Numbered from the stretch's first letter, positions 39,974-49,811 are shown. The stretch is DNA of 64,000 bases from Butyricicoccus_A sp963601915 (GCA_963601915.1 CAVCGL010000006.1:78527-142526), one strand, 5' to 3'. Notes: generated from the sequence alone by a model not told the origin. Made by a program: numbers and translations.

Positions 39974-42184
39974 TTACGCACCGGACAGCATGGTCTCGCC
40001 ATCCGAGACCAAAAGATGAACCGCTTGTTCCTGAATCTGTATTTCTACGCATTGTCCGGCGTGACCGGTCAGCAGCAGTCCCGCCAGCGGGTCTGTCACA
40101 CACCGGGCGACCTCATCGCGGACAGCTCGCGCGCCGCGTTTGACATCGACCACGCCGAGCCGCTGCTCGGCATCCGGTGACCAGCAAAGACGCGTGCCGC
40201 GCGCTTCGCAGCGCCGAGAGAGCTTTTGCAGCTCCTGTGCCGCGATGGCGGCGCAGTCGTGTGCGGTCAAGCCGGAAAAGACAATCAAGTCATCCAATCG
40301 CGCCGCCAGCTCCGGCTGCAAAATGCGGCGCGCTTCTTCCTCTGCCTGCTGCTGTTTCAGATGCTGTGCGCCAAATCCGACCGCACGCCCCTGCTGCCCG
40401 CTTCCCAAATTGGAGGTCAACAAAATGACGGCGTGGCGAAAATCCGCACTCCTGCCCTCAGAATCGGTCAATCTGCCGTCCTCCAGCAGACGCAGCAGCA
40501 AGCGCAATACATCCGGATGCGCTTTTTCCACCTCATCAAACAGCACGACCGAACGCGGATGTCTGCGTATTTTTTCCGTCAGCTGGCCGCCTTCTCCGTA
40601 TCCTTTGTAACCGGGCGGTGCACCGATGAGGCGAGAGACATCATGCGGCTGCTGATACTCCGACAAATCAATGCGAATTAGTCCCTCTCGCCCAAACAAG
40701 ACCCGCGACAGTGCCAAGCTCACAGACGTCTTGCCCACGCCGGTCGGCCCTGTCAGCAGCAGCGCTGCCACCGGACGCGCGGTATCTCGCAGACCAGCGC
40801 TGCCGCGCCGCACAGCACGGCAAATTTTTGCAATGGCCTGTTCCTGTCCGATCACCGTTTTCCTGAGCTCCTGCTCCAATCGCATGAGCTTCTTCGCCGC
40901 ATCTCCCTCTTCCGCCGCGCGGAAGCCGTCAAACCGATAGGCCATCCGCGCAATTTCTCGCGCCGTCACCTGCGTGCCGCCTTCCAAATGCACCGCAGCA
41001 CACGCTTCATCCAGCAAATCAATCGCTTTATCCGGCAAATGGCGCTCCGGGTGAATGCGCACGGAGATGCTCACCGCTGCCCCCAGCGCATCCGGCGCAA
41101 TGCCCACCTGATGATGCTGTTCATATTTCTTTGCAATGCCGCGCAAGATCGTCTCTGTCTCTTGTTCATTGGGTTCCGCAACGCGAATCTTTTGAAACCG
41201 ACGTTCCAGCGCTGCATCTTTTTCAATGGTCTTGTGATATTCTTCCGCCGTTGTCGTGCCGATCAGCCGAATCTCTCCGCGCGCCAACGCCGGTTTGAGC
41301 AGATTGGATGCATCAATCGCGCCCTCTGCGGAGCCTGCCCCCACCAGCGTGTGCACCTCATCAATAAAAGCAATGACGTCTTTGGATGCGCGCAATTCCC
41401 GCACGATATTTTTGAGCCGTTCTTCAAATTCGCCGCGGTATTTCGTGCCGGAAATCAGACTCGCCATGTCCAAGGAAACAATTCGCGCATGGCGCAGCTC
41501 TTCCGGCACATTGCCGTCCGCAATCGCCTGCGCCAGTGCCTCGGCCACCGCGGTCTTTCCTACACCCGGATCACCCAGCAGCACCGGATTGTTTTTGGTG
41601 CGCCGCTGCAAAATGGTCATCAGACGAAATAATTCTTTTTCTCTGCCAATCACAGGGTCCAATCGGCCCGTCCGCGCCAGCTCCGTGAGATCTGTCGCAT
41701 ACCGATCCAGTGTCGCTGTCGCCGCCGGACGCGCAGATGCCCGTCTGGTGTGCAGTTCCTGCGTGAGAGACATGCCGGTTTGCCGCTCCAAAGCCGGAAT
41801 ATCCGCCTGCATGCGTTCGAGAATCCGGTGACCCATGCAACTGCGAAAGCGAATGAGCGCGCACAGCAAATGCCGCTCATCAGCAGGACCGCCGCTCGCC
41901 GCTCCTGCCGCCTGTCCCAGAACCAGCCGCAATTCCGGACTGATGTGCCGCGGCCGCCGCATAGGAAAGCGACTGCCCGTCAGCCTCGCGGTATAATAAA
42001 AGCTCTTCCATCCGCCCGCGCCGGCATCCGCCAGCAATTTGGACGCGGTGCCGCCCGCAGAAGCACTGAGTCCCAGCAGCAGATGCTCTGTCCCCACGGT
42101 ATCCTGTCCCAAAATGCCCGCGCGGCGCACGGATGCCGCCAATGCCCTTCTGGCATTTTTGTCAAATGGTCCTTGAAATTCCAT
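39974..42184 (-). CDS. clpC: Clp ATPase, ClpA/ClpC type without an M-domain
   Basis: Hsp100 unfoldase; 736 residues. N-terminal Clp repeats (1-130), first AAA domain with LLGDPGVGKTAVAEALA near residue 192, and second AAA domain with LLTGPTGVGKTSVSLALS near residue 475, both with Walker B DE pairs (FIDEVHT, LFDEVEKA). The VGF tripeptide in AVGFGAQ sits where the ClpP-docking loop is in ClpC, so it probably feeds ClpP. The long coiled-coil M-domain of Bacillus ClpC between the ATPase domains is missing; only about 60 residues join them. The ATG at 42182-42184 follows GGGAGGAA. No McsA/McsB/CtsR genes are nearby. Confidence 0.9.
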   Translation of the reverse strand: MEFQGPFDKNARRALAASVRRAGILGQDTVGTEHLLLGLSASAGGTASKLLADAGAGGWKSFYYTARLTGSRFPMRRPRHISPELRLVLGQAAGAASGGPADERHLLCALIRFRSCMGHRILERMQADIPALERQTGMSLTQELHTRRASARPAATATLDRYATDLTELARTGRLDPVIGREKELFRLMTILQRRTKNNPVLLGDPGVGKTAVAEALAQAIADGNVPEELRHARIVSLDMASLISGTKYRGEFEERLKNIVRELRASKDVIAFIDEVHTLVGAGSAEGAIDASNLLKPALARGEIRLIGTTTAEEYHKTIEKDAALERRFQKIRVAEPNEQETETILRGIAKKYEQHHQVGIAPDALGAAVSISVRIHPERHLPDKAIDLLDEACAAVHLEGGTQVTAREIARMAYRFDGFRAAEEGDAAKKLMRLEQELRKTVIGQEQAIAKICRAVRRGSAGLRDTARPVAALLLTGPTGVGKTSVSLALSRVLFGREGLIRIDLSEYQQPHDVSRLIGAPPGYKGYGEGGQLTEKIRRHPRSVVLFDEVEKAHPDVLRLLLRLLEDGRLTDSEGRSADFRHAVILLTSNLGSGQQGRAVGFGAQHLKQQQAEEEARRILQPELAARLDDLIVFSGLTAHDCAAIAAQELQKLSRRCEARGTRLCWSPDAEQRLGVVDVKRGARAVRDEVARCVTDPLAGLLLTGHAGQCVEIQIQEQAVHLLVSDGETMLSGA

Positions 42185-42445
42185 GTTCCTCCCTCGCTTT
42201 CTACAATCTCTTTTTTCATTTTTACCCGTTCCTTCCATTTTTAGACGCTGCCGATAGATTTTTTCTGTTACCCCATGTCACTTTGTATTTAGATATGGTA
42301 TACTATAAAAGATATATGATAAGAATCCGGCACAGACCTTCTTATTTGTTTCTATCGTGTTAATTTTTTCGTGTGAAACAGGCGGTTTGCATCAATGTGA
42401 ACAAGTTTTTAACGCGAATTTTAACGCATTTTTTGCATAATTTAG
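42185..42445. other. Gap between divergent clp and transporter genes
   Basis: I see no gene here. A TATACT sequence near 42297 on the plus strand looks like a minus-10 box without a partner. The transporter promoter lies at its right edge. Confidence 0.4.
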
Positions 42446-42474
42446 TTGCTATTCTGCGTTTTGGCGCGTATAAT
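42446..42474 (+). promoter_or_regulatory. Promoter of the anion/cation transporter gene
   Basis: TTGCTA (42446-42451), 17 bases, TATAAT (42469-42474). Confidence 0.75.
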
Positions 42475-42552
42475 GCGTTTTGGCAAAGGAAAATGAATAA
42501 AATTTCATTTTTCCAGATACATACAGAGACAAATAATAAGGAGGTTTTACTT

Positions 42553-43818
42553 GTGACTACACCACAAATCGCTGCTGTTGTCATCTTCTTGGCAGTCATC
42601 ATCGCTATTATGACAGAGAAGATCCATCGCGCAGTCGCTGCTACTGCTGGTGCTGTCCTTCTGCTCCTGATCGGCATCCTGAATGTAGATTCCGCCGTCA
42701 GCTATATCGACTTCAACACGGTCGGTGTCCTGATCGGTATGATGCTGTTCGTGGCAGTTGTGAAAAATTCCGGCATTTTCGAATTCATTGCCATTAAATC
42801 AGCCAAAATTGCAAAGGGTGACCCTTGGCGCATCATGGTGCTGTTTGTCATCATCACCGCGGTTCTCTCCGCGTTCCTTGACAACGTAACCACCGTCCTG
42901 CTGATCGGCCCAATGACCATCGCCATCACACAGATTCTGGAAATCAATCCGGTTCCGTTCCTGATGACACAGATCATGGCATCCAATATCGGCGGTACCG
43001 CCACCCTCATCGGTGACCCTCCGAACATCATGATTGGTTCTGCGGCAGGCCTTTCCTTCGTAGATTTTATTGAGAACACCGGTCTGGTTGTCATTCTGAT
43101 TCTCGTCATCATGATTGTCTGCTTCCGTCTGATGTATGGCAAGCAGCTGGTTGTAGACGCAGAAAAGACCAAGCTCATCATGGAGTTGGACGAAAGCAAG
43201 ACCATCAAGGATCGTTCTCTGATGATAAAGAGCCTCGTGCTCATCGCTCTCGTCGTCGTCGGCTTTGTCATGCACAGCACGCTGGGCATCGAGTCCTGTG
43301 TCGTTGCACTGACCGCTGCCGCTGTGATGCTGATTATCGGCAAGCAGGATGCAGAGGACATCATCGCCAACGTCGAGTGGTCCACGATCGTGTTCTTCAT
43401 CGGTCTGTTTATCGTCGTCGGCGGTATGCAGGAAACCGGCGTCATCAATATGCTGGCACAGGCTCTGATGGATGTCACCCACGGCGACGTTTTCATCACC
43501 ATGCTGCTGCTCCTGTGGCTGTCCGCGATTTTCTCCGCATTCCTCGACAACATTCCGTTTGTTGCGACTCTGATTCCGATGATTATCACGATGGGTCAGA
43601 GCGGCACAGATATTACCCCGCTGTGGTGGGCAATCTCGCTGGGTGCATGTTTGGGCGGCAACGGCTCTCTGATTGGTGCTTCCGCAAACGTCGTTTTGTC
43701 CGGTATCAGCAACAAGAACGGCTATCCGATCACCTTTATGAGCTATTTGAAGGTCGGCTTCCCGCTCATGATTCTTTCTATCATTATCTCCACCGGCTTC
43801 CTGCTCATTCGTTACTGA
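42553..43818 (+). CDS. ArsB/NhaD-superfamily ion transporter
   Basis: 421 residues with 10-12 membrane helices, ion transporter superfamily. The repeated signature segments are SAFLDNVTTVLLIGPM near residue 98 and SNIGGTATLIGDPPNIMIG near residue 138, mirrored in the second half by SAFLDNIPFVATLIP and GGNGSLIGASANVV. This fits arsenite/anion permeases and NhaD-type sodium-proton antiporters; the substrate cannot be assigned. The GTG start (42553-42555) is 8 bases after AAGGAGG. Confidence 0.85.
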   Translation: MTTPQIAAVVIFLAVIIAIMTEKIHRAVAATAGAVLLLLIGILNVDSAVSYIDFNTVGVLIGMMLFVAVVKNSGIFEFIAIKSAKIAKGDPWRIMVLFVIITAVLSAFLDNVTTVLLIGPMTIAITQILEINPVPFLMTQIMASNIGGTATLIGDPPNIMIGSAAGLSFVDFIENTGLVVILILVIMIVCFRLMYGKQLVVDAEKTKLIMELDESKTIKDRSLMIKSLVLIALVVVGFVMHSTLGIESCVVALTAAAVMLIIGKQDAEDIIANVEWSTIVFFIGLFIVVGGMQETGVINMLAQALMDVTHGDVFITMLLLLWLSAIFSAFLDNIPFVATLIPMIITMGQSGTDITPLWWAISLGACLGGNGSLIGASANVVLSGISNKNGYPITFMSYLKVGFPLMILSIIISTGFLLIRY

Positions 43819-43875
43819 GAGCTTTGAAAACCGCTGGTATCCCGCCGCATCCTGCGGCAGAATGGAGTGTATTTC

Positions 43876-44331
43876 ATGAACGCCAATTCTATCTCCGGTG
43901 ATATGATTAACTTCCGCCTCCGTCAGCTGGGCGCAACGTCCATCCGCGAAGTCAACAGCATCATGCACATCGTGCGCTTCCAGCTGGAAAACGGATTTGA
44001 GGTGGCTTACGTCTTTAACATCACCAAAAACAACAAGTATTTCCTGCAGCGTATGCGCCCGTATGCGCTGGCACACGGCAAGATGGCTGACGCAGAGTCC
44101 ATCGTAGAATTTATCACGCAGGACATCGCCAAGTTCCGTCAGGCACAGCAGAGCAGCAACTTCCATACGTTCATCGAGACGGCAAGCCTCATGAACACGT
44201 TGACCGCCAAGCTGGAGGACATGTTCCTCAACCACAATGTAGACGGCAAGCTGCTGACGAATTTCAATCACTGCATCCAGAACGATTGTGATTATATTGA
44301 TGCCCTGGTCGATAATTCCAAGCCGCTGTAA
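43876..44331 (+). CDS. Protein of unknown function downstream of the transporter
   Basis: 151 residues, soluble, no cysteine clusters apart from a late HCIQNDCDY. It starts MNANSISGDMINFRLRQLG. A central basic segment FNITKNNKYFLQRMRPYA is followed by long helices. GGAG is 8 bases before the ATG. It begins 57 bases after the transporter and is probably co-transcribed. A cytoplasmic regulator of the transporter is only a guess. Confidence 0.6.
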   Translation: MNANSISGDMINFRLRQLGATSIREVNSIMHIVRFQLENGFEVAYVFNITKNNKYFLQRMRPYALAHGKMADAESIVEFITQDIAKFRQAQQSSNFHTFIETASLMNTLTAKLEDMFLNHNVDGKLLTNFNHCIQNDCDYIDALVDNSKPL

Positions 44332-44486
44332 CCGGAATTTCCGTTTTCTCTATAAACAGATCTGTCTTTTTTTGGCAGGTCTGTTTCTTTTTATTTTTTC
44401 GTCTTTTGTGCAAATTCCGCGTTTAAATTTCGCTAACTTTCTTTCATTTTCCCATTTTCCGTGTTTCTTTTCCGTTAATTTCCGCC

Positions 44487-44515
44487 TTGATTTTACGAAA
44501 TAAAGCATGTATAAT
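44487..44515 (+). promoter_or_regulatory. Promoter of the cation-proton antiporter gene
   Basis: TTGATT (44487-44492), 17 bases, TATAAT (44510-44515). Confidence 0.8.
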
Positions 44516-44602
44516 GGCAACGATGAAAAACTAGACATGTGTCGGTCTATTTTTCAGACATTTTGTTCAAAAATGTATCATAAAAGAAAGAAGGTGGCTG
44601 GT

Positions 44603-45778
44603 TTGTCTTATACATTCCTGCTGGTTCTGGCAGTTATCCTGCTCTCAACAAAGGTTCTGGGCCTTGCGTCCGGCAAAGTCAATATGCCGCAGGTCGTCGG
44701 TGCATTGCTCGCCGGTCTGATCCTCGGCCCATCTATTCTCAATGTGGTGTCTGTTGACAACACGATTTCTGTCATCTCAGAGCTCGGTGTTATCATGCTG
44801 ATGTTCTCCGCCGGTCTGGAAACCGATCTGGCTGAGCTGAAGAAAACAGGTCTTGCCTCATTCGTTATCGCACTCGCCGGTGTTATTCTGCCGCTTGTGT
44901 GCGGCGCCGGACTCTATCTGTTCTGGTTCCGCGGAGAAGCTGATCCGCAGGCGACGCTCAAGGCAGTATTCGTCGGTGTCATTCTGACCGCCACCTCTGT
45001 TTCTATCACTGTCGAGACGCTCAAAGAAATGGGCAAGCTCAAAGGACGCGTTGGCACAGCGATTCTAGGCGCCGCCGTCATCGACGATATTCTCGGCATT
45101 ATTGCCCTGACCGTAGTGTCCAGCTTTACCAATCCAGACATCCAGATTCATACAGTTTTGCTGAAAATTGTTCTGTTTTTCGTCTTTATCGCCGTTGTTG
45201 GCTTCTTTGTGTACAAGTATTTCGCACACCTCAACAATGCGTTCAACGAAAAAATGCATCGCCGCGTTGCGATTTACGGTCTGGCATTCTGCCTGCTGCT
45301 GTCGTTTGCCTCTGAGCAGTTCTTCGGCGTTGCGGACATTACCGGTGCATATTTTGCCGGTCTGCTGCTGTGCAACCTGCCGAGCGTGCGCGCCTATGTG
45401 AGCCGGAAGATTGAAATCTGTGCGTATATGCTGTTCTCTCCGGTGTTCTTTGCCAGTGTTGGCCTGAAAACCGATTTGCGCAGTCTGTCGCTCTCGCTGC
45501 TTGTCTTTGCCATTTTGCTGCTCGTCATTGCCATTTTGTCCAAAATCATTGGCTGCGGCCTCAGCGCAAAGCTGTTCCACTTCAGCAATACCGAAGCGCT
45601 TTCCGTTGGTATCGGCATGGTATCGCGCGGCGAAGTTGCTCTGATCGTTGCCCAGAAGGGCGCTGCATTCGGCTTAGTTCCGGATTCCTTGTTTGGCCCG
45701 GTCATTCTGGTGGTTATTGTCACCACATTGATTACCCCGATTCTGCTCAAGCTCGTCATGGGACGAAAGCCAGCATAA
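44603..45778 (+). CDS. CPA2-family cation:proton antiporter
   Basis: About 391 residues with 12 helices, Na+(K+)/H+ antiporter family. Motifs: MPQVVGALLAGLILGPSIL near the N-terminus, VIMLMFSAGLETDLAEL, and the ion-site region GAAVIDDILGIIAL near residue 155 with the Asp-Asp pair. There is no C-terminal TrkA/RCK domain, so it is NhaS3/NapA-like rather than KefB. The TTG at 44603 follows AAGGTGG by 5 bases; a GTG and an ATG further upstream are alternatives. Confidence 0.87.
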   Translation: MSYTFLLVLAVILLSTKVLGLASGKVNMPQVVGALLAGLILGPSILNVVSVDNTISVISELGVIMLMFSAGLETDLAELKKTGLASFVIALAGVILPLVCGAGLYLFWFRGEADPQATLKAVFVGVILTATSVSITVETLKEMGKLKGRVGTAILGAAVIDDILGIIALTVVSSFTNPDIQIHTVLLKIVLFFVFIAVVGFFVYKYFAHLNNAFNEKMHRRVAIYGLAFCLLLSFASEQFFGVADITGAYFAGLLLCNLPSVRAYVSRKIEICAYMLFSPVFFASVGLKTDLRSLSLSLLVFAILLLVIAILSKIIGCGLSAKLFHFSNTEALSVGIGMVSRGEVALIVAQKGAAFGLVPDSLFGPVILVVIVTTLITPILLKLVMGRKPA

Positions 45779-45794
45779 TATTCTAAAATACCAC

Positions 45795-45834
45795 AAATCC
45801 GCAGAGAAATCATTCTCTGCGGATTTATTTTTTG
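45795..45834. terminator. Terminator between the antiporter and the phage cassette
   Basis: AAATCCGCAGAGAA-ATCA-TTCTCTGCGGATTT followed by ATTTTTT on the plus strand; convergent with the end of the phage cassette. Confidence 0.88.
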
Positions 45835-45850
45835 CAGGTTTTGTTATAAA

Positions 45851-46504
45851 CTACGGCAATAGCGCCTTCCACCGGCTGAGGGCTAATTGCGCCTCCTTAT
45901 ACGCCTTATCCGCGGTCTGTGTGCCCGCTTTGACACCCAAAATGGCTGCATCTGCCGGAAGGACATATCCATAGGTCTGCCATCGCTGCATCGCCTGACT
46001 ATACGCCGTTTGATACTGGGATGCCTGATACCGTTTCACGGACAGCTCATAGCTCCGATCTGCATTGTACTGATCCGTCTTTGCCTGCGCCAGATTGGTT
46101 CGCAAATCGGCAATGCTGTTCCAATAGTCCTGCGATGCCTGCGCAATTTCTGTACTGCTTGTCCCGTGCGCCGCCTGTTCCTGTTTGAGCCGCTGTGCAG
46201 ACAAGGCATTCAAATTGCTGCGCAAGCTGTTGTCCCTGGCAATGCGAGAGGATTCTGCGTATCCGCTCGTCGGCGCGGCATACACGCCGACGCTGTTTAA
46301 TCCGGCTGCCGCCAGCTTTTCCTCCTGCCCCAATGCAGAAATCCGCGCGGCATTCTGCGCCTGCGTCACACTGTCTCGATATGTCGATTGAATCTGGCTC
46401 AAATTGGCCCGCAGTCTGCGCTGACTTTCCGCCTGCGCAGTTTCAAATGCATTGCGTCTGCTGTCCTCCGCCGCACGATACAATCCATCAATATCCAAAG
46501 CCAT
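45851..46504 (-). CDS. Phage internal or ejection-type virion protein
   Basis: 217 residues, almost entirely helical and rich in Ala, Gln, Ser and Arg, with long heptad-like stretches (AAEDSRRNAFETAQAESQRR). No signal peptide or membrane segment. Position at the end of the head/connector genes and the coiled-coil nature suggest an internal or ejected virion protein of short-tailed phages; homology is not shown. GGAGGTGAG precedes the ATG. Last gene of the cassette. Confidence 0.55.
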   Translation of the reverse strand: MALDIDGLYRAAEDSRRNAFETAQAESQRRLRANLSQIQSTYRDSVTQAQNAARISALGQEEKLAAAGLNSVGVYAAPTSGYAESSRIARDNSLRSNLNALSAQRLKQEQAAHGTSSTEIAQASQDYWNSIADLRTNLAQAKTDQYNADRSYELSVKRYQASQYQTAYSQAMQRWQTYGYVLPADAAILGVKAGTQTADKAYKEAQLALSRWKALLP

Positions 46505-46518
46505 TTGTCTCACCTCCT

Positions 46519-48309
46519 CTATCTCCGTCTCGCCGTATGTCTCACGCTGTATCGAATGGTCAAGCCCAATAAGCCAAACGGTTCCTCATTTTCTTCGTTC
46601 TTGGCAATGAGCTGAAATTGCCATGCGTGCCGCACGCGCCTTCGCACATCAACCGGTACCGCTGTCGGTGCAGAGCGAAAAGAAAAGCGAGAAAAAGCCA
46701 ACCCGGCAAAGGAAAATTGAGAAAATTCCACGCGCTGCACGCACCGCATCAGGCGGTCTGTGCGATACCAAATCTCCGCACCGGAACGGCCATACGGCAT
46801 CAGTCTGGGCTGACTGTACGTCACCGTCTTGGTTCTGCTGGCTTCCTGTAACGGCAAAAGCGGTGTCGCCCAATGCGCAGCAATCGCAGCACCGTCATCC
46901 GAGTAGGCATGCGGATCATCGGTGTGACAAAAGCGGCACACCCGTCCATCTTCTGTGCCAAACCACAAATACCCATCTGTATTGGCATCCGGCAAAAAGC
47001 ACTGTGCCGGAATATTTTCCCAATAATACCATTCCGGTATGCCGCCTGTCATCTGCCTGCTGTCCGCCACATAGCAATGGTTGTTGACTGCGAGATAGTA
47101 TTTTCCATCCCATACGCAGGCCGCCGCCTGTGTCAAATCCTCTCGGCACAGCTTGGGATTGATGCGCTGAGATACACCGGAAATGGTTCGATATTCCGTG
47201 ACATAGGTGCCATAAATTCCCATCACGCCATATGGAGAAAGGTAATACGGCGTCCCCGCCAGCACATCGATAGCATATGGGCTGACGTCACCAGCAGCTT
47301 CCGCTCCCTGCCGCAGTTGATACGCCGGTTTGTTGTTCTCATCCAAAGAAAACGTGCGCAAATACTGCTTGGCGTCCTGACCATCCGATTTGAGGACAAT
47401 CTGCGTGTCATATTGCCGGACATATCCCATAATTGCAGAAGCATCCGAGCCAATGCGCGTATAGCCGGTATCGGGAAAATAGCTCGGATCATACAATCCT
47501 GACTGCCAATCCCAATTGGGCTGATTGGGATTTCCAGATACAAACACACGGGTGTCATTCTGACCGCCAAACAGACTGCAAACGCGGCATTGATTGATGT
47601 CCGGCTGTTCTTTCACGGTTTTGGAAAAGGTAATGACAACATTGGCAAGTCCACCGGCATCCGGCGGTGCCTGCGTCAAGGTCACTTTACCGGCATAGGC
47701 ATCCACCCATTTGACGGTATAGCCCGAACAGGTCACGGAATCCACATCAATATCTTGGCAGTCCAGTTGAAATTCCGTACTTTTTCCATCTCCGACAAAG
47801 GTGTTGATGCGCTTCGGTGTCAGCAAATTGACCGCTTCAAAGCTGGTTCCCCCGCCGCTCGGCGGACTGCCTATGGTTGTCGTCGGAACAAATGCCTGTT
47901 CCCGAACCGGCCGCACGATTTCGCCATCATAAACGAGATAGGTCTTGCCGTCCAGCAGCCATAGCTTGCCGTTCATCAAAAAAGATATCGAGCGTGCGGA
48001 ATTCATATCGTCATATATCTTCTGTGTCGTGCGATCTGCTTTCAGCCGCCACAGTTCGCTTCCCGCATGACACAGGATCTCCTCGCCCAGTCGATGCAAG
48101 CCATAGATACTGCCAGTAAATCGCGCGCGGGTCTGGTATCCGGTGCGCTTGACCGGAAAATATGTCTCATCCGCAATCATATTGCAGGCATCCGGTGAGC
48201 GAGACAAATCAGTTTTCGTCGGATGATTGGCAAAATCCACACCGGCAAACCGCTCAATTGTCAGCTCCTGTCTCGCTGCTGTCTCAGAAAATTGATAGGC
48301 CTTGCTCAT
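46519..48309 (-). CDS. Phage tail-tube/stabilisation-type structural protein
   Basis: 596 residues, beta-rich. Repeated strand patterns with short motifs (GKLWLLDGKTYLVYDG, CVWDGKYYLAVNNHCYV, GYLWFGTEDGRVCRF) look like a beta-propeller, as in gp10-type tail stabilisation proteins of podoviruses. The ATG overlaps the upstream stop (ATGA). The order portal, scaffold, capsid, connector, this gene fits a short-tailed phage head-completion module. Confidence 0.6.
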   Translation of the reverse strand: MSKAYQFSETAARQELTIERFAGVDFANHPTKTDLSRSPDACNMIADETYFPVKRTGYQTRARFTGSIYGLHRLGEEILCHAGSELWRLKADRTTQKIYDDMNSARSISFLMNGKLWLLDGKTYLVYDGEIVRPVREQAFVPTTTIGSPPSGGGTSFEAVNLLTPKRINTFVGDGKSTEFQLDCQDIDVDSVTCSGYTVKWVDAYAGKVTLTQAPPDAGGLANVVITFSKTVKEQPDINQCRVCSLFGGQNDTRVFVSGNPNQPNWDWQSGLYDPSYFPDTGYTRIGSDASAIMGYVRQYDTQIVLKSDGQDAKQYLRTFSLDENNKPAYQLRQGAEAAGDVSPYAIDVLAGTPYYLSPYGVMGIYGTYVTEYRTISGVSQRINPKLCREDLTQAAACVWDGKYYLAVNNHCYVADSRQMTGGIPEWYYWENIPAQCFLPDANTDGYLWFGTEDGRVCRFCHTDDPHAYSDDGAAIAAHWATPLLPLQEASRTKTVTYSQPRLMPYGRSGAEIWYRTDRLMRCVQRVEFSQFSFAGLAFSRFSFRSAPTAVPVDVRRRVRHAWQFQLIAKNEENEEPFGLLGLTIRYSVRHTARRR

Positions 48310-48680
48310 ACATCGGTTCCCAAAATCGGCGTCTGCACGCATGGCGCATAGTACGTGGCGCGGCGTTCATATTCCTCCATCAGCCAGTTGAACTTGCTGT
48401 GGTCATCCTCTTCAATCAGCATCGCCGCCAATCCATACGGAAAGCACTCCTGCACGAAGCATTCCTCATATGGAATTTCATCCTCTAACCCATTGAGGGC
48501 GGCAGCAGGACGCAGTTCACTCCATTCGGTTGTATCTGCCGTCAATCGCTGCTGTTCATACACGCGGTCGCGCAGCAGCTGATTGATGCACCCGAGGGCA
48601 AACGGCTGGAGTGCTTCCGCATCCTCCGTTTCCAAACCGTTGAGAATCATCGCCTGTTCAAACAGGTCATTTCCGGTCAT
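48306..48680 (-). CDS. Phage head-completion/connector protein
   Basis: 124 residues, acidic and helical (GNDLFEQAMILNGLE, CINQLLRDRVYEQQ). Size, helicity and place directly after the capsid gene match head-tail connector or head-completion adaptors, which bind under the portal. The ATG at 48678-48680 follows AAAGGAGG. No diagnostic motif was seen, so the call rests mostly on gene order. Confidence 0.6.
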   Translation of the reverse strand: MTGNDLFEQAMILNGLETEDAEALQPFALGCINQLLRDRVYEQQRLTADTTEWSELRPAAALNGLEDEIPYEECFVQECFPYGLAAMLIEEDDHSKFNWLMEEYERRATYYAPCVQTPILGTDV

Positions 48681-48744
48681 ATGCGAACCTCCTTTCTTTT
48701 TGAGCGGCGGGCGCATGGCTGCGCCCGCCTGTGCAAAATTTGAA

Positions 48745-49797
48745 TCAGCAGGTCTTATCTGCTACATCCGAGGTGAATTTTTCTTCTGCAAACGCCGCCA
48801 CGCGGAAAGTTGCTCCGGAGGTCATTGTCACCGCGGAGGTATATACTTTTGCGCTGTCTGAATAGCGCGGATCTGTGCCATCTACTGTATACCGCATCTC
48901 GTCTGCGCCGCTCGGCTTAGTCGCTGTCACAGCCATGGAACTGATAGCAAGAATCGGTGCTGTCAGCTTGCTGCTCTTCTGTACCAGGGCATATACGCCC
49001 TTGCTCTTCGCACCGAGCACAAATGCATCATAATAATGGCGTCCCTCAATGAGCGCACCGGACACGCCGACCGGATCGTTATGCACCTTGGCATCCGAGA
49101 TCTTATATGGCATCAGCACGGAATTCTTGTGTGTGATGATAAAATAACAGCCCGTCGGCATATAGCTCTTCGGCACACGGACAATATTGAGACCGGAAAT
49201 CTCTCCGCAAATGCCCTTGCCGATCGCCTTGACACCGAGACCTTCCAGTCCGGTAAATTCTGGAGACAGACGAATCATTTTATACACTTCTGCCGTCACG
49301 TAAATATACCGGTCGCCGTCCGGTACCAGATTGTCATCCAGCGTCTGTGCGCCGGTAGAAATCAACTCGACAATGGTATCCTTTGTCGGCGCATTGTCCG
49401 TGGTGGCAATGGTTCCCGCCATTTTGGCAAACTGCTTGAGCGCGTATTTATCTGCCGCAGGCGTGGACTGCTCATTGATCTGCAAGCGCAGCATGTCGGC
49501 AGCCTTTTTGCTCATGTTCTGATCCAGATAATTGCCCTTATCAATGGTCAGGGTAAACGCTTTGTCCTGCGTCATTTTGAGTTCCTGTACAATGTCCTGC
49601 ATTTCTGTCACGGTACCATAGCGGGTCATACCCTCACGGGTGTAATCGACTTCCGGCACAGTCACCGGCGTATATACTTTCAGCGTCTTGACACCGGTCA
49701 GGTCAAAGGTCGTCGAGGTCTTTCCCTTGACGAAAGAGCCAGCGGTGAATACTTCTGCAATTTGACTGGAATATTTTGTCGCGAGATTAACAGCCAT
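48745..49797 (-). CDS. Major capsid protein with a C-terminal Ig-like domain
   Basis: 350 residues. Residues about 1-285 look like an HK97-type or P22-like shell protein: N-terminal FVKGKTSTTFDLTG, TLKVYTPVTVPEVDY, a DKGNYLDQNMSKKAADML segment and GRHYYDAFVLGAKSKGVY near the end. The last 60 residues (YTVDGTDPRYSDSAKVYT, then GATFRVAAFAEE) match the chitobiase/Fn3-associated repeat pattern, a surface decoration seen on some capsids. AGGAGG precedes the ATG at 49795-49797. It follows the scaffold gene, as usual. Confidence 0.8.
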   Translation of the reverse strand: MAVNLATKYSSQIAEVFTAGSFVKGKTSTTFDLTGVKTLKVYTPVTVPEVDYTREGMTRYGTVTEMQDIVQELKMTQDKAFTLTIDKGNYLDQNMSKKAADMLRLQINEQSTPAADKYALKQFAKMAGTIATTDNAPTKDTIVELISTGAQTLDDNLVPDGDRYIYVTAEVYKMIRLSPEFTGLEGLGVKAIGKGICGEISGLNIVRVPKSYMPTGCYFIITHKNSVLMPYKISDAKVHNDPVGVSGALIEGRHYYDAFVLGAKSKGVYALVQKSSKLTAPILAISSMAVTATKPSGADEMRYTVDGTDPRYSDSAKVYTSAVTMTSGATFRVAAFAEEKFTSDVADKTC

Positions 49798-49811
49798 ATA
49801 CAATTACCTCC

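Noticed and set aside
42799..44271. 490-codon minus-strand frame opposite the ion transporter
   Set aside because: Composition is an antisense artefact; the plus-strand transporter has superfamily motifs and a good start.
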